A stretch of 64,000 nt of DNA, from the NCBI GenBank assembly GCA_946965045.2, contig OX337235.1, positions 1,054,001-1,118,000 of the forward strand. Direction: 5' to 3'. A program made the translations under genes and the position numbers. This DNA comes from Epithemia pelagica. Lineage: Eukaryota > Bacillariophyta > Bacillariophyceae > Surirellales > Surirellaceae. This document shows positions 8,988-18,669 of this stretch, in pieces (the first letter of the stretch is position 1; every line of letters starts with the position of its first letter). The notes under the pieces were generated by a model that saw only the letters and a program-made list of their open reading frames with translations, made no database searches and was not told where the DNA came from.

Positions 8988-10205
8988 ATGCCAATGAGAC
9001 CGGTCGCGGTTGCCGTGGCCCAGGACATGGACAATGGTGTCCATGTTTCTGGAAGGACAATGGACAGAGAGACGATGACTGGCACAGAGGATGACTCTCC
9101 ACCACCTCCAGCACCAAGGGTGGTGCTGCACAACCCATACAAAAGGAAACCCAGTGAACAGGAGGGCATGGGTTGCCAAAGCCAACGACGAAACAACCAA
9201 ACAAAACGGGCAAAATCGTTAGCACAACACCAAACAAAGTCAACAAAGAAGAAGAAGGAAGCAAGAAGACTGAACCAACTCACCCTGGAGAAGAAGAAGG
9301 CATTTGAGGAAGACAGGGACTGCAGAATCTGTTCTGCCAAGCGTCTGGGCATCAAGCCCCCCAAACGATCTCACCACGAGTTTTGCACCAAGAACACAAA
9401 GACCAAGGGCATCCCTGATCATCTGGTGGAAGCATTGAGAGAGGAAGAAAGGCTGAAGAAGGAGGCAACAAGGGAGGTGACCTTCAAGCCCATCATCATG
9501 AGCCAAGAGGAATTCAACCTCTTCTTCCAACTCAACAACAAAACAGTATGTGAGGCTTCAAACGAAGCCACAACCATAACGGCGGCGGATATTGAGATTT
9601 CAAGTAAACGGGGAGGAAGGAAGAACTGTGTTGCGCGCACGGACGCTCTCATCAATAACAAAGTTTTGTCTTCGGTTGGGTCAGCGGAGTATGTTTTTAT
9701 GAAATCGGTACTCAACAAATATAAAGAAATCACGCCAGACAGTTCGATTACATGTCCGAAGACGATTTTCGCGCTGGCCAAGACGATCGCTGAAACTTGT
9801 TTAGAGAAGAAGCGTGACCTGTCGTCACTTAAGGCATACATGCGCAACATGGAGTTCTGTGTGCCCGACGTGCGTGACAACAACAATGCCCTGTGGGACT
9901 CAATAGTAGGGTGCAAATTATACATTGTGGATTGGGGGCTATTTCTACCGGAAGAATTCAAAAATATTGGGCTCAAGTGCCCGAAGTGTACGACGTGTAC
10001 ACTAAAAAGAGACCGCACGAACCTGTCCAGGAGCAAGAGTTTGTTCCTGATTTTTAATCTTGGTGGTGCTCCACACTACGCCCTGGTCACCAACTACTAC
10101 TGCCCGGAGTGCAAGGTGACGCATGCCGGCAACGACGGCGCACTTCTGAACATGATGCCCTCACATTTTCAGAAATGGTACCCAGTCAAGGCAAAGTGGG
10201 CTTGA
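8988..10205 (+). CDS. Zinc-binding ORF1 of the transposon unit, copy 2
   Basis: 405 residues from ATG to TGA. Residues ~1-110 are basic and low complexity. A Cys/His cluster follows near residue 113 (CRICSAKRLGIKPP, then RSHHEFC). The last ~90 residues hold two CxxC knuckles, CPKCTTC and CPECKVTHAG, around a Trp/Phe-rich core ending PSHFQKWYPVKAKWA. From memory this resembles the zinc-ribbon domain that precedes the transposase in a family of eukaryotic transposon proteins (DUF6729-type). I hold that assignment moderately. The stop is in frame with ORF2, which resumes with no shift. The probable role is DNA binding or target recognition as the N-terminal half of a split transposase. Confidence 0.7.
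   Translation: MPMRPVAVAVAQDMDNGVHVSGRTMDRETMTGTEDDSPPPPAPRVVLHNPYKRKPSEQEGMGCQSQRRNNQTKRAKSLAQHQTKSTKKKKEARRLNQLTLEKKKAFEEDRDCRICSAKRLGIKPPKRSHHEFCTKNTKTKGIPDHLVEALREEERLKKEATREVTFKPIIMSQEEFNLFFQLNNKTVCEASNEATTITAADIEISSKRGGRKNCVARTDALINNKVLSSVGSAEYVFMKSVLNKYKEITPDSSITCPKTIFALAKTIAETCLEKKRDLSSLKAYMRNMEFCVPDVRDNNNALWDSIVGCKLYIVDWGLFLPEEFKNIGLKCPKCTTCTLKRDRTNLSRSKSLFLIFNLGGAPHYALVTNYYCPECKVTHAGNDGALLNMMPSHFQKWYPVKAKWA
10203..10205 (+). other. In-frame TGA separating ORF1 from ORF2
   Basis: The stop TGA sits in TGGGCTTGAGGTGCA. Reading on in the same frame gives GAQHLDVISTTMIEEL directly into ORF2, with no other stop for ~2.1 kb. The same TGA in the same context occurs at 14417-14419 and 18634-18636. 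Confidence 0.9.
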
Positions 10206-10238
10206 GGTGCACAGCACTTGGATGTCATCTCTACAACC

Positions 10239-12365
10239 ATGATTGAGGAGTTGATGATCACCCATGGGAATGGGGATCTCGTCAGTGACCTCATATATGC
10301 TGCAATCAATCGTGATTATAGAGACAGGGTGACTAACTATATGTCCTTTTGTGACTCTACACATCAGAGGGCCCACGACTATCCAGAGAAAGATGGAGAA
10401 TGGTTGACCAGGTTCCCTCCATTGGGCGAAACCATCCGAAAAGCCTATCTAGAGGCCAGCCAGAGCACCTGGAATCCGTGGAGATTGAGCGACAAAGACA
10501 GGCACACGCGCGAAATACAAGCAGGCAAATGCTCGACAAGCTTTGCTCAAGATCATACTTTCCAAGTTGTAAAAAATTATCCCAAAAGGATACAAGCCGA
10601 GGCCCTGTTTGATTGTTGTAATGAACATGGGAAAGTGCTCTTGGCTATTCTTGTCAAAACTACAGAAACCAAGCATTTCTCACATGCCGCAACCCAACTG
10701 GCCAAGCGACCAGGATTCCGACCATCTATCATGTATTCGGACACCTTCCCGCACAAAAAAGGCTATTGGGAGGAATTGTTGGGTAAAGGCAAAGAAGGGA
10801 ATAATGTCCAAGGTAGACTGGGCCTGTTCCATTTCATTTGCCGAATCACTAAGACCATGCGTCCGAGTCACATAGACTATGGTGATGCAATGCGTGACCT
10901 CCTCGACTGTCTATACGAGTATGACGACGGCGACTTTGGCAGACTCGTGACAGCCCTAAAGAATGGAGAAATGTCGGCAACAGGTGAGAAGTACAGTGAC
11001 AAAGGCATTGCAGAGATGCGCCAAACAAAAACCTTTCGACAAAGGTATGGAAAGTACTTACGGAAGAAGATTCGGGGGAAACAGGCCATCACAACAAAAC
11101 TAGAAGAATGGAAAAACAAGTACAAGGCGAGAGCTTCCGAGGGTTCGAGTCCAGCACGAGGGAGACTTGATCCGCGTACACAGCAATCTCTGTTCACTGC
11201 TGAAACGCACCAGGCAATCGAAAACTGCAAAAACAAAGCGGAGTTCTTGTCGGATCCATTGCCAACGAAGAAAATGTATCGTGAGATCAAGGCCCATCCC
11301 AATTCAAAGCACGGATTGAGTGAGTTTGTGTCTTACCGTGGTGAAAGTAAGCTCGAATCATTGCACGACAACCTTGCCCATTTTGGGAATGGAGGTATGA
11401 ACAAGGCACTCAGCGATGTGCTGAATCTCTGTGGAACAGCACGATACAACAAGAAAATACGACAAAACGTCCGTCTAGCCAATCTCAATTTGCAACAACG
11501 CAACAAGAAAATGCCTGCAGCATGGGAAGGAGTTGTGAGTCACTGGAATCACTGCGAGTTGGCATTCATCAACAAGCTTACCGTTCGCTGCGGGGCAAAG
11601 AAACCGTTCGACTACGTGGAGGACTTACCGGACGACAACGGTGAACGCTTCTTCTCGGAATATCTCTCAATCCAAACAGAGATCCAGCAACAATGGCCGC
11701 TCCAATTCTTCCACAATGACCACTGTCCCTGCAATGGCTGTTCCAGTTATCTCCACAATAAAACACAACTTGCAATCGAAGAGATGGGAGACGATCGCGA
11801 AGACAACAATGATGACAACAACAACGGACAGCACGACGAGGAAGATGAATCAGATGAAGAGCAAGACATGAATGAAGAAAAAGAAAAAGAAAAAGAAAAG
11901 GAGAGTGACTGCGAAGATATCAATATGGCAGATGAGGAGGGTGAGACAAACAGTTTGCAAGCTGAATCATCTCCAGTGGCCGCCCATTTCCAGCCTGCAA
12001 AGAATCCAAATACAACAACAACAACAACAAACATTACCATGCCTCCAACACAACAACAAATGATCCAGCACCAAGCGGTGCCATCCATGCAACACAACCA
12101 GACCAAGGTCTATCACTACCAGCAGCAATTGCTGCAGCAGGCAGCTTTCTTGTCCACGATCCTCTGCCAGCAAACAACGGCCGTGCCCAATCCGGCCCAT
12201 CAACAAATACTGCTGCCAAATCAACCACCACCACAATTCCCCCCGCAACTTCCAACCAACAACTGTTGCATCCGCAACATTCAGTACTGGAATCGCCCCA
12301 ATCGAAGGGGCATCCCACCGCATGACAAATCATGCCGAAACCATGCGAGCAATCGTCTGTATTGA
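10239..12365 (+). CDS. DDE-like transposase ORF2, copy 2
   Basis: 708 residues from the first ATG at 10239; the frame is open back to the TGA at 10203. Candidate RNase H-fold acidic residues are the Asp in ALFDCCNEHG (codon at 10611) and the Asp in IMYSDTFPHKKGYW (codon at 10740). After the second comes LGLFHFICRITKTMR, equivalent to a (L/V)D-x-HF-x-RR helix in related transposases. Further on, RGESKLES-x-H-x-NLAHFGNGG and LCGTARYNKK match a conserved block of the same family. The C-terminal third is low complexity: a Cys/His knuckle (HCPCNGC), then acidic and Glu/Lys runs, then Gln/Pro-rich sequence. The likely role is catalysis of transposition. The family assignment is from remembered patterns, not a search. 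Confidence 0.72.
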   Translation: MIEELMITHGNGDLVSDLIYAAINRDYRDRVTNYMSFCDSTHQRAHDYPEKDGEWLTRFPPLGETIRKAYLEASQSTWNPWRLSDKDRHTREIQAGKCSTSFAQDHTFQVVKNYPKRIQAEALFDCCNEHGKVLLAILVKTTETKHFSHAATQLAKRPGFRPSIMYSDTFPHKKGYWEELLGKGKEGNNVQGRLGLFHFICRITKTMRPSHIDYGDAMRDLLDCLYEYDDGDFGRLVTALKNGEMSATGEKYSDKGIAEMRQTKTFRQRYGKYLRKKIRGKQAITTKLEEWKNKYKARASEGSSPARGRLDPRTQQSLFTAETHQAIENCKNKAEFLSDPLPTKKMYREIKAHPNSKHGLSEFVSYRGESKLESLHDNLAHFGNGGMNKALSDVLNLCGTARYNKKIRQNVRLANLNLQQRNKKMPAAWEGVVSHWNHCELAFINKLTVRCGAKKPFDYVEDLPDDNGERFFSEYLSIQTEIQQQWPLQFFHNDHCPCNGCSSYLHNKTQLAIEEMGDDREDNNDDNNNGQHDEEDESDEEQDMNEEKEKEKEKESDCEDINMADEEGETNSLQAESSPVAAHFQPAKNPNTTTTTTNITMPPTQQQMIQHQAVPSMQHNQTKVYHYQQQLLQQAAFLSTILCQQTTAVPNPAHQQILLPNQPPPQFPPQLPTNNCCIRNIQYWNRPNRRGIPPHDKSCRNHASNRLY

Positions 12366-13201
12366 GAAAAAATAAAAATAGTTAGTGAAATGAAAAAAGC
12401 CACATGATTCGGGCACCAGCAGTGCTTGAGCACTTACCATGGTGCTGTTACCGGAAACAGAAGAACGAAAGAAAACAGTATTGGCAAGAACACAACAACA
12501 GTAGTGAGAAAGCCATCGTTGATAAAATAATGAGAAGATCTGCAAATTTGCGTGCCGTGAAGTAGCTAGCCATTTGCAAATCTTTGCGCAGTATACGGCG
12601 TTTTAAGTATGGCTAAAAGACACACACCGGCAATACGAACAAATGTCACACGACATATGTGAGGCTGACGTTGTTTTACATAGGCAAAAGACAGCTGCTC
12701 TCAGCACTTACCGTAGAAACACTCGTACGTTGACCGTGGGGACCTGCCAAATCCCCTCCTCTCTACTTCGTGGTCCACCACGTACTCACCACACATTGCA
12801 CACAGGGGAAGAAACAGTGACAAAGACAACAGCCAATTAGATCACATTCTGATAGCGGCAATCACACGTTCTCAACGAAGGGAATCTTACCATAATTTCT
12901 TCCTTCTTTTTCTTTTTTCCTTTTCTTCTTCTTTTTTCTCCTCCTTTTTTCCCCTCCTATTCTGTAAGATCCCCCTATATTTTCAATACAAGGGCCTCAG
13001 AAATACATGGCAGATACATGATTGGGTTAGAAATTTCACAAGACATAGACAAGACAGCAAAATACTTAACGAAAACTCACACAAGACATGTCTTCTCTTA
13101 CCTGTAGACATCGCGCGCCACGCGCAAAAAGCCACGGAATCTTGTCGACTTCCCCACGAAAAAGATGAAAACGACGAGGAGTTCCGCTCCAACACGATTC
13201 C
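12366..13201. other. Junction of array copies 2 and 3
   Basis: This holds the 3' tail of copy 2 (A-rich poly(A)-signal region, pyrimidine tract at about 12900-12960) and the leader of copy 3 from 12991. No separate gene is seen. Confidence 0.7.
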
Positions 13202-14419
13202 ATGCCAATGAGACCGGTCGTGGTTGCCGTGGCCCAGGACATGGACAATGGTGTCCATGTTTCTGGAAGGACAATGGACAGAGAGACGATGACTGGCACA
13301 GAGGATGACTCTCCACCACCTCCAGCACCAAGGGTGGTGCTGCACAACCCATACAAAAGGAAACCCAGTGAACAGGAGGGCATGGGTTGCCAAAGCCAAC
13401 GACGAAACAACCAAACAAAACGGGCGAAATCGTTAGCACAACACCAAACAAAGTCAACAAAGAAGAAGAAGGAAGCAAGAAGACTGAACCAACTCACCCT
13501 GGAGAGGAAGAAGGCATTTGAGGAAGACAGGGACTGCAGAATCTGTTCTGCCAAGCGTCTGGGCATCAAGCCCCCCAAACGATCTCACCACGAGTTTTGC
13601 ACCAAGAACACAAAGACCAAGGGCATCCCTGATCATCTGGTGGAAGCATTGAGAGAGGAAGAAAGGCTGAAGAAGGAGGCAACAAGGGAGGTGACCTTCA
13701 AGCCCATCATCATGAGCCAAGAGGAATTCAACCTCTTCTTCCAACTCAACAACAAAACAGTATGTGAGGCTTCAAACGAAGCCACAACCATAACGGCGGC
13801 GGATATTGAGATTTCAAGTAAACGGGGAGGAAGGAAGAACTGTGTTGCGCGCACGGACGCTCTCATCAATAACAAAGTTTTGTCTTCGGTTGGGTCAGCG
13901 GAGTATGTTTTTATGAAATCGGTACTCAACAAATATAAAGAAATCACGCCAGACAGTTCGATTACATGTCCGAAGACGATTTTCGCGCTGGCCAAGACGA
14001 TCGCTGAAACTTGTTTAGAGAAGAAGCGTGACCTGTCGTCACTTAAGGCATACATGCGCAACATGGAGTTCTGTGTGCCCGACGTGCGTGACAACAACAA
14101 TGCCCTGTGGGACTCAATAGTAGGGTGCAAATTATACATTGTGGATTGGGGGCTATTTCTACCGGAAGAATTCAAAAATATTGGGCTCAAGTGCCCGAAG
14201 TGTACGACGTGTACACTAAAAAGAGACCGCACGAACCTGTCCAGGAGCAAGAGTTTGTTCCTGATTTTTAATCTTGGTGGTGCTCCACACTACGCCCTGG
14301 TCACCAACTACTACTGCCCGGAGTGCAAGGTGACGCATGCCGGCAACGACGGCGCACTTCTGAACATGATGCCCTCACATTTTCAGAAATGGTACCCAGT
14401 CAAGGCAAAGTGGGCTTGA
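13202..14419 (+). CDS. Zinc-binding ORF1, array copy 3
   Basis: 405 residues, the same architecture as copy 2. It differs from copy 2 at PVVVAV (Ala to Val near residue 6) and LERKKAF (Lys to Arg), and appears identical to copy 4. It ends in the same TGA, in frame with ORF2. Confidence 0.7.
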   Translation: MPMRPVVVAVAQDMDNGVHVSGRTMDRETMTGTEDDSPPPPAPRVVLHNPYKRKPSEQEGMGCQSQRRNNQTKRAKSLAQHQTKSTKKKKEARRLNQLTLERKKAFEEDRDCRICSAKRLGIKPPKRSHHEFCTKNTKTKGIPDHLVEALREEERLKKEATREVTFKPIIMSQEEFNLFFQLNNKTVCEASNEATTITAADIEISSKRGGRKNCVARTDALINNKVLSSVGSAEYVFMKSVLNKYKEITPDSSITCPKTIFALAKTIAETCLEKKRDLSSLKAYMRNMEFCVPDVRDNNNALWDSIVGCKLYIVDWGLFLPEEFKNIGLKCPKCTTCTLKRDRTNLSRSKSLFLIFNLGGAPHYALVTNYYCPECKVTHAGNDGALLNMMPSHFQKWYPVKAKWA

Positions 14420-14452
14420 GGTGCACAGCACTTGGATGTCATCTCTACAACC

Positions 14453-16582
14453 ATGATTGAGGAGTTGATGATCACCCATGGGAATGGGGATCTCGTCAGT
14501 GACCTCATATATGCTGCAATCAATCGTGATTATAGAGACAGGGTGACTAACTATATGTCCTTTTGTGACTCTACACATCAGAGGGCCCACGACTATCCAG
14601 AGAAAGATGGAGAATGGTTGACCAGGTTCCCTCCATTGGGCGAAACCATCCGAAAAGCCTATCTAGAGGCCAGCCAGAGCACCTGGAATCCGTGGAGATT
14701 GAGCGACAAAGACAGGCACACGCGCGAAATACAAGCAGGCAAATGCTCGACAAGCTTTGCTCAAGATCATACTTTCCAAGTTGTAAAAAATTATCCCAAA
14801 AGGATACAAGCCGAGGCCCTGTTTGATTGTTGTAATGAACATGGGAAAGTGCTCTTGGCTATTCTTGTCAAAACTACAGAAACCAAGCATTTCTCACATG
14901 CCGCAACCCAACTGGCCAAGCGACCAGGATTCCGACCATCTATCATGTATTCGGACACCTTCCCGCACAAAAAAGGCTATTGGGAGGAATTGTTGGGTAA
15001 AGGCAAAGAAGGGAATAATGTCCAAGGTAGACTGGGCCTGTTCCATTTCATTTGCCGAATCACTAAGACCATGCGTCCGAGTCACATAGACTATGGTGAT
15101 GCAATGCGTGACCTCCTCGACTGTCTATACGAGTATGACGACGGCGACTTTGGCAGACTCGTGACAGCCCTAAAGAATGGAGAAATGTCGGCAACAGGTG
15201 AGAAGTACAGTGACAAAGGCATTGCAGAGATGCGCCAAACAAAAACCTTTCGACAAAGGTATGGAAAGTACTTACGGAAGAAGATTCGGGGGAAACAGGC
15301 CATCACAACAAAACTAGAAGAATGGAAAAACAAGTACAAGGCGAGAGCTTCCGAGGGTTCGAGTCCAGCACGAGGGAGACTTGATCCGCGTACACAGCAA
15401 TCTCTGTTCACTGCTGAAACGCACCAGGCAATCGAAAACTGCAAAAACAAAGCGGAGTTCTTGTCGGATCCATTGCCAACGAAGAAAATGTATCGTGAGA
15501 TCAAGGCCCATCCCAATTCAAAGCACGGATTGAGTGAGTTTGTGTCTTACCGTGGTGAAAGTAAGCTCGAATCATTGCACGACAACCTTGCCCATTTTGG
15601 GAATGGAGGTATGAACAAGGCACTCAGCGATGTGCTGAATCTCTGTGGAACAGCACGATACAACAAGAAAATACGACAAAACGTCCGTCTAGCCAATCTC
15701 AATTTGCAACAACGCAACAAGAAAATGCCTGCAGCATGGGAAGGAGTTGTGAGTCACTGGAATCACTGCGAGTTGGCATTCATCAACAAGCTTACCGTTC
15801 GCTGCGGGGCAAAGAAACCGTTCGACTACGTGGAGGACTTACCGGACGACAACGGTGAACGCTTCTTCTCGGAATATCTCTCAATCCAAACAGAGATCCA
15901 GCAACAATGGCCGCTCCAATTCTTCCACAATGACCACTGTCCCTGCAATGGCTGTTCCAGTTATCTCCACAATAAAACACAACTTGCAATCGAAGAGATG
16001 GGAGACGATCGCGAAGACAACAATGATGACAACAACAACGGACAGCACGACGAGGAAGATGAATCAGATGAAGAGCAAGACATGAATGAAGAAAAAGAAA
16101 AAGAAAAAGAAAAGGAGAGTGACTGCGAAGATATCAATATGGCAGATGAGGAGGGTGAGACAAACAGTTTGCAAGCTGAATCATCTCCAGTGGCCGCCCA
16201 TTTCCAGCCTGCAAAGAATCCAAATACAACAACAACAACAACAACAAACATTACCATGCCTCCAACACAACAACAAATGATCCAGCACCAAGCGGTGCCA
16301 TCCATGCAACACAACCAGACCAAGGTCTATCACTACCAGCAGCAATTGCTGCAGCAGGCAGCTTTCTTGTCCACGATCCTCTGCCAGCAAACAACGGCCG
16401 TGCCCAATCCGGCCCATCAACAAATACTGCTGCCAAATCAACCACCACCACAATTCCCCCCGCAACTTCCAACCAACAACTGTTGCATCCGCAACATTCA
16501 GTACTGGAATCGCCCCAATCGAAGGGGCATCCCACCGCATGACAAATCATGCCGAAACCATGCGAGCAATCGTCTGTATTGA
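14453..16582 (+). CDS. DDE-like transposase ORF2, array copy 3
   Basis: 709 residues from the ATG at 14453. It appears identical to copy 2 except for one extra Thr in the poly-Thr run near the C-terminus. The catalytic-looking Asp residues and the HFICRI and RGESKLES blocks are intact. Confidence 0.72.
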   Translation: MIEELMITHGNGDLVSDLIYAAINRDYRDRVTNYMSFCDSTHQRAHDYPEKDGEWLTRFPPLGETIRKAYLEASQSTWNPWRLSDKDRHTREIQAGKCSTSFAQDHTFQVVKNYPKRIQAEALFDCCNEHGKVLLAILVKTTETKHFSHAATQLAKRPGFRPSIMYSDTFPHKKGYWEELLGKGKEGNNVQGRLGLFHFICRITKTMRPSHIDYGDAMRDLLDCLYEYDDGDFGRLVTALKNGEMSATGEKYSDKGIAEMRQTKTFRQRYGKYLRKKIRGKQAITTKLEEWKNKYKARASEGSSPARGRLDPRTQQSLFTAETHQAIENCKNKAEFLSDPLPTKKMYREIKAHPNSKHGLSEFVSYRGESKLESLHDNLAHFGNGGMNKALSDVLNLCGTARYNKKIRQNVRLANLNLQQRNKKMPAAWEGVVSHWNHCELAFINKLTVRCGAKKPFDYVEDLPDDNGERFFSEYLSIQTEIQQQWPLQFFHNDHCPCNGCSSYLHNKTQLAIEEMGDDREDNNDDNNNGQHDEEDESDEEQDMNEEKEKEKEKESDCEDINMADEEGETNSLQAESSPVAAHFQPAKNPNTTTTTTTNITMPPTQQQMIQHQAVPSMQHNQTKVYHYQQQLLQQAAFLSTILCQQTTAVPNPAHQQILLPNQPPPQFPPQLPTNNCCIRNIQYWNRPNRRGIPPHDKSCRNHASNRLY

Positions 16583-17418
16583 GAAAAAATAAAAATAGTT
16601 AGTGAAATGAAAAAAGCCACATGATTCGGGCACCAGCAGTGCTTGAGCACTTACCATGGTGCTGTTACCGGAAACAGAAGAACGAAAGAAAACAGTATTG
16701 GTAAGAACACAACAACAGTAGTGAGAAAGCCATCGTTGATAAAATAATGAGAAGATCTGCAAATTTGCGTGCCGTGAAGTAGCTAGCCATTTGCAAATCT
16801 TTGCGCAGTATACGGCGTTTTAAGTATGGCTAAAAGACACACACCGGCAATACGAACAAATGTCACACGACATATGTGAGGCTGACGTTGTTTTACATAG
16901 GCAAAAGACAGCTGCTCTCAGCACTTACCGTAGAAACACTCGTACGTTGACCGTGGGGACCTGCCAAATCCCCTCCTCTCTACTTCGTGGTCCACCACGT
17001 ACTCACCACACATTGCACACAGGGGAAGAAACAGTGACAAAGACAACAGCCAATTAGATCACATTCTGATAGCGGCAATCACACGTTCTCAACGAAGGGA
17101 ATCTTACCATAATTTCTTCCTTCTTTTTCTTTTTTCCTTTTCTTCTTCTTTTTTCTCCTCCTTTTTTCCCCTCCTATTCTGTAAGATCCCCCTATATTTT
17201 CAATACAAGGGCCTCAGAAATACATGGCAGATACATGATTGGGTTAGAAATTTCACAAGACATAGACAAGACAGCAAAATACTTAACGAAAACTCACACA
17301 AGACATGTCTTCTCTTACCTGTAGACATCGCGCGCCACGCGCAAAAAGCCACGGAATCTTGTCGACTTCCCCACGAAAAAGATGAAAACGACGAGGAGTT
17401 CCGCTCCAACACGATTCC
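16583..17418. other. Junction of array copies 3 and 4
   Basis: The 3' tail of copy 3 followed, from 17208, by the leader of copy 4. Sequence and features are as in the junction of copies 2 and 3. Confidence 0.7.
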
Positions 17419-18636
17419 ATGCCAATGAGACCGGTCGTGGTTGCCGTGGCCCAGGACATGGACAATGGTGTCCATGTTTCTGGAAGGACAATGGACAGAG
17501 AGACGATGACTGGCACAGAGGATGACTCTCCACCACCTCCAGCACCAAGGGTGGTGCTGCACAACCCATACAAAAGGAAACCCAGTGAACAGGAGGGCAT
17601 GGGTTGCCAAAGCCAACGACGAAACAACCAAACAAAACGGGCGAAATCGTTAGCACAACACCAAACAAAGTCAACAAAGAAGAAGAAGGAAGCAAGAAGA
17701 CTGAACCAACTCACCCTGGAGAGGAAGAAGGCATTTGAGGAAGACAGGGACTGCAGAATCTGTTCTGCCAAGCGTCTGGGCATCAAGCCCCCCAAACGAT
17801 CTCACCACGAGTTTTGCACCAAGAACACAAAGACCAAGGGCATCCCTGATCATCTGGTGGAAGCATTGAGAGAGGAAGAAAGGCTGAAGAAGGAGGCAAC
17901 AAGGGAGGTGACCTTCAAGCCCATCATCATGAGCCAAGAGGAATTCAACCTCTTCTTCCAACTCAACAACAAAACAGTATGTGAGGCTTCAAACGAAGCC
18001 ACAACCATAACGGCGGCGGATATTGAGATTTCAAGTAAACGGGGAGGAAGGAAGAACTGTGTTGCGCGCACGGACGCTCTCATCAATAACAAAGTTTTGT
18101 CTTCGGTTGGGTCAGCGGAGTATGTTTTTATGAAATCGGTACTCAACAAATATAAAGAAATCACGCCAGACAGTTCGATTACATGTCCGAAGACGATTTT
18201 CGCGCTGGCCAAGACGATCGCTGAAACTTGTTTAGAGAAGAAGCGTGACCTGTCGTCACTTAAGGCATACATGCGCAACATGGAGTTCTGTGTGCCCGAC
18301 GTGCGTGACAACAACAATGCCCTGTGGGACTCAATAGTAGGGTGCAAATTATACATTGTGGATTGGGGGCTATTTCTACCGGAAGAATTCAAAAATATTG
18401 GGCTCAAGTGCCCGAAGTGTACGACGTGTACACTAAAAAGAGACCGCACGAACCTGTCCAGGAGCAAGAGTTTGTTCCTGATTTTTAATCTTGGTGGTGC
18501 TCCACACTACGCCCTGGTCACCAACTACTACTGCCCGGAGTGCAAGGTGACGCATGCCGGCAACGACGGCGCACTTCTGAACATGATGCCCTCACATTTT
18601 CAGAAATGGTACCCAGTCAAGGCAAAGTGGGCTTGA
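17419..18636 (+). CDS. Zinc-binding ORF1, array copy 4
   Basis: 405 residues, apparently identical to copy 3, with the same terminal TGA in frame with ORF2. Confidence 0.7.
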   Translation: MPMRPVVVAVAQDMDNGVHVSGRTMDRETMTGTEDDSPPPPAPRVVLHNPYKRKPSEQEGMGCQSQRRNNQTKRAKSLAQHQTKSTKKKKEARRLNQLTLERKKAFEEDRDCRICSAKRLGIKPPKRSHHEFCTKNTKTKGIPDHLVEALREEERLKKEATREVTFKPIIMSQEEFNLFFQLNNKTVCEASNEATTITAADIEISSKRGGRKNCVARTDALINNKVLSSVGSAEYVFMKSVLNKYKEITPDSSITCPKTIFALAKTIAETCLEKKRDLSSLKAYMRNMEFCVPDVRDNNNALWDSIVGCKLYIVDWGLFLPEEFKNIGLKCPKCTTCTLKRDRTNLSRSKSLFLIFNLGGAPHYALVTNYYCPECKVTHAGNDGALLNMMPSHFQKWYPVKAKWA

Positions 18637-18669
18637 GGTGCACAGCACTTGGATGTCATCTCTACAACC

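Larger units (their letters stand above)
8780..12990 (+). mobile_element. Array copy 2: full 4.2 kb transposon unit
   Basis: It runs from AGGGCCTCAGAAATACATGG to CCCTATATTTTCAATACA (4211 bp). It contains a 5' leader, ORF1, an in-frame TGA, ORF2 and a 3' tail. The next unit follows without a spacer. I see no convincing terminal inverted repeats. Confidence 0.85.
12991..17207 (+). mobile_element. Array copy 3: full 4.2 kb transposon unit
   Basis: 4217 bp, nearly identical to copy 2. The length differences are a 3-bp gain in the leader (CTTCCCCACG against CTCCACG) and a further ACA triplet in the Thr-coding microsatellite of ORF2. The boundaries are the same as copy 2. Confidence 0.87.

Noticed and set aside
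10203-10205. TGA as selenocysteine
   Set aside because: The neighbouring residues do not resemble a redox site, and I see no SECIS-like hairpin that I can defend after ORF2.
11967-12333. Long minus-strand open frames opposite ORF2 in every array copy
   Set aside because: They are rich in Trp, Cys and Gly as expected from antisense of Gln/Pro/Asn-rich coding sequence, and repeat only because the array repeats.
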